Positions 6,534 through 7,380 of a stretch of DNA of 7,380 bases are shown in pieces. The stretch is from an uncultured Sphingomonadales bacterium. Lineage in GTDB: Bacteria > Pseudomonadota > Alphaproteobacteria > Sphingomonadales > Sphingomonadaceae. Within the stretch, counting starts at the first letter, position 1, and each line of letters begins with the position of its first letter. Location: positions 1 through 7,380 of the forward strand of contig CAJBSR010000107.1 in assembly GCA_903958285.1 (NCBI GenBank), given 5' to 3'. The translations under genes were made by a program, and so were the position numbers. Below the pieces are notes generated by a model. The model had not been told where the DNA came from, did not search any database, and was given only the letters and a program-made list of their open reading frames with translations.

Positions 6534-6546
6534 GGCCGCAGCCCTA
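6531..6546. terminator. Small hairpin shared by two convergent genes, possible weak bidirectional terminator
   Basis: TAGGGC (6531-6536), loop CGCA, then GCCCTA (6541-6546) form a perfect 6-bp stem. The left arm begins with the TAG stop of the beta-helix gene, and the right arm carries, on the minus strand, the TAG stop of the phosphatase gene. Only TTT follows on the plus strand and no T-run follows on the minus strand, so intrinsic termination would be weak. With just 10 bp between the two coding regions, no better terminator is visible. Confidence 0.5.
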
Positions 6547-7380
6547 TTTGCAGGTGCTGTTGGGCCCGGCGTCCAGATCGAGACAACGTCCGTCTACTGA
6601 GTCCGCCGGAACCGGCACGCCGATCAGGCTGCCCAATGTGGGAAGGATGTCGACCGTCTCGACCGGAAGCGGCTGTTCAAACGGCGTCATGCCTTTGCGC
6701 CAGAACAGGATCGGCACTCGGCGGTCATAGTCCCAAAGGCTGCCATGCGTTGCGACATAACCCCGGATACCGGCGGGCATGGGCTGCTGCCCATTGACGA
6801 GCGCGATGTAAATGTCACCGGACCGGTCGGGCACGAAGGACGCGCGGACACGCTGCGCCAACGTCCAAAGCGCAGGGTTTCCGGTGGGGACAGGGAGGTC
6901 TGCAATCTCGGCCTTTGTGAAGACCGCCGCGATCTTGTCTCCAAACTGCTTTTCAACTTCAGCCTTCAGCCAGGCCGCCGCCTCAATCCGACGATTGCCG
7001 GGCACTGCAGGCGTGAACCAATAATCCCCGCCAAGCGCGCGGTTTTCGACCAGAGTGCCCTGCCAGCCGAACTGCTTGGCCAGCATGGCGGACATCACCT
7101 GCGCAGCAAGCGTCAGCGGTGCACGATCGGCTGCGGGCCAGGCATGAATGTCATGCCGTTCAGGCGCGTCAAAGCCGCCATGGTCCGCCGTCAGCGCCAC
7201 GACATAATCAATCTTCTGCCGGTCGAGGGCGGCAAAGAAGCGACCGAGTCGCGCGTCGAGCGACACCATCTGCCCGCACATTTCGGGGCCTTCGGTACCA
7301 TAGGCATGGCCGATATAATCGGTTCCAGAAAGGCTGATCGCCAACACATCTGTGCCGGGGCCACGCCCCAATCGGTTGGC
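6544..7380 (-). CDS. Alkaline phosphatase-superfamily protein, PafA/SPAP-like phosphomonoesterase (5' part outside window)
   Basis: The last 278 residues of a larger protein; the frame stays open to the window edge, so a TTG at 7371 is internal, not the start. Metal-ligand motifs of the superfamily appear in order, numbered from the first residue in the window: D21 and H25 in SGTDYIGHAYG, D66 and H67 in LTADHGG, and H212 in YVATHGSLWDYDRRVP. The spacing and the STDYIGH and HGS-x-YD-x-x-VP style match PafA of Flavobacteria and SPAP of Sphingomonas, zinc phosphatases of about 540 residues that release phosphate from organic monoesters in the periplasm. The N-terminal half, with signal peptide, Thr nucleophile and the Lys/Arg phosphate contacts, is not visible, so monoesterase versus phosphodiesterase activity cannot be decided here. 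The end converges on the beta-helix gene 10 bp away. No Pho box can be judged because the promoter is outside. Confidence 0.9.
   Translation of the reverse strand, partial: ANRLGRGPGTDVLAISLSGTDYIGHAYGTEGPEMCGQMVSLDARLGRFFAALDRQKIDYVVALTADHGGFDAPERHDIHAWPAADRAPLTLAAQVMSAMLAKQFGWQGTLVENRALGGDYWFTPAVPGNRRIEAAAWLKAEVEKQFGDKIAAVFTKAEIADLPVPTGNPALWTLAQRVRASFVPDRSGDIYIALVNGQQPMPAGIRGYVATHGSLWDYDRRVPILFWRKGMTPFEQPLPVETVDILPTLGSLIGVPVPADSVDGRCLDLDAGPNSTCK

Noticed and set aside
7369..7371. TTG as start codon of the phosphatase gene
   Set aside because: The frame continues upstream to the window edge and the protein from here would lack the N-terminal half of the family, so the gene is cut by the window rather than short.

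Overview
This GC-rich window reads as ordinary alphaproteobacterial chromosome. A sphingomonad is the most likely source, judged from the style of the proteins and the PafA/SPAP-type phosphatase; this is an inference, not a proof. No mobile element, CRISPR array, tRNA or rRNA is visible, and coding density is very high.

Layout. Positions 1-4640 (minus strand) hold a compact operon for the high-affinity cbb3-type cytochrome c oxidase, in transcription order ccoN, ccoO, ccoQ, ccoP and ccoG (cut by the left window edge). The spacers are 13 nt between N and O, then overlaps of 4, 8 and 17 nt, so the whole series is probably translationally coupled. The small ccoQ gene starts with GTG and is easy to miss. 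Directly upstream on the same strand (4733-5434) lies an FNR-family regulator with the four cysteines expected for an oxygen-labile iron-sulfur cluster. Between regulator and oxidase sits a perfect palindromic FNR/FixK-type box (4715-4728), followed by a second inverted repeat (4683-4699).

Positions 5435-5597 form a divergent intergenic region, AT-rich in part, that separates the regulator from a plus-strand gene for an exported right-handed beta-helix protein of unknown role (5598-6533). That gene converges on a minus-strand alkaline phosphatase-superfamily gene (6544-7380, cut by the right edge). Their two stop codons lie in opposite arms of one small hairpin.

How the genes work together. 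At low oxygen the FNR-type protein would assemble its cluster, dimerise, bind the box at 4715-4728 and activate ccoNOQPG. This yields the CcoNOQP terminal oxidase, and CcoG supports copper and oxidase maturation. The usual maturation genes ccoH, ccoI and ccoS are not in the window and may lie beyond its left edge. The beta-helix protein and the phosphatase show no visible link to respiration. I found no convincing novel system; the points worth a second look are regulatory architecture and gene-boundary details.
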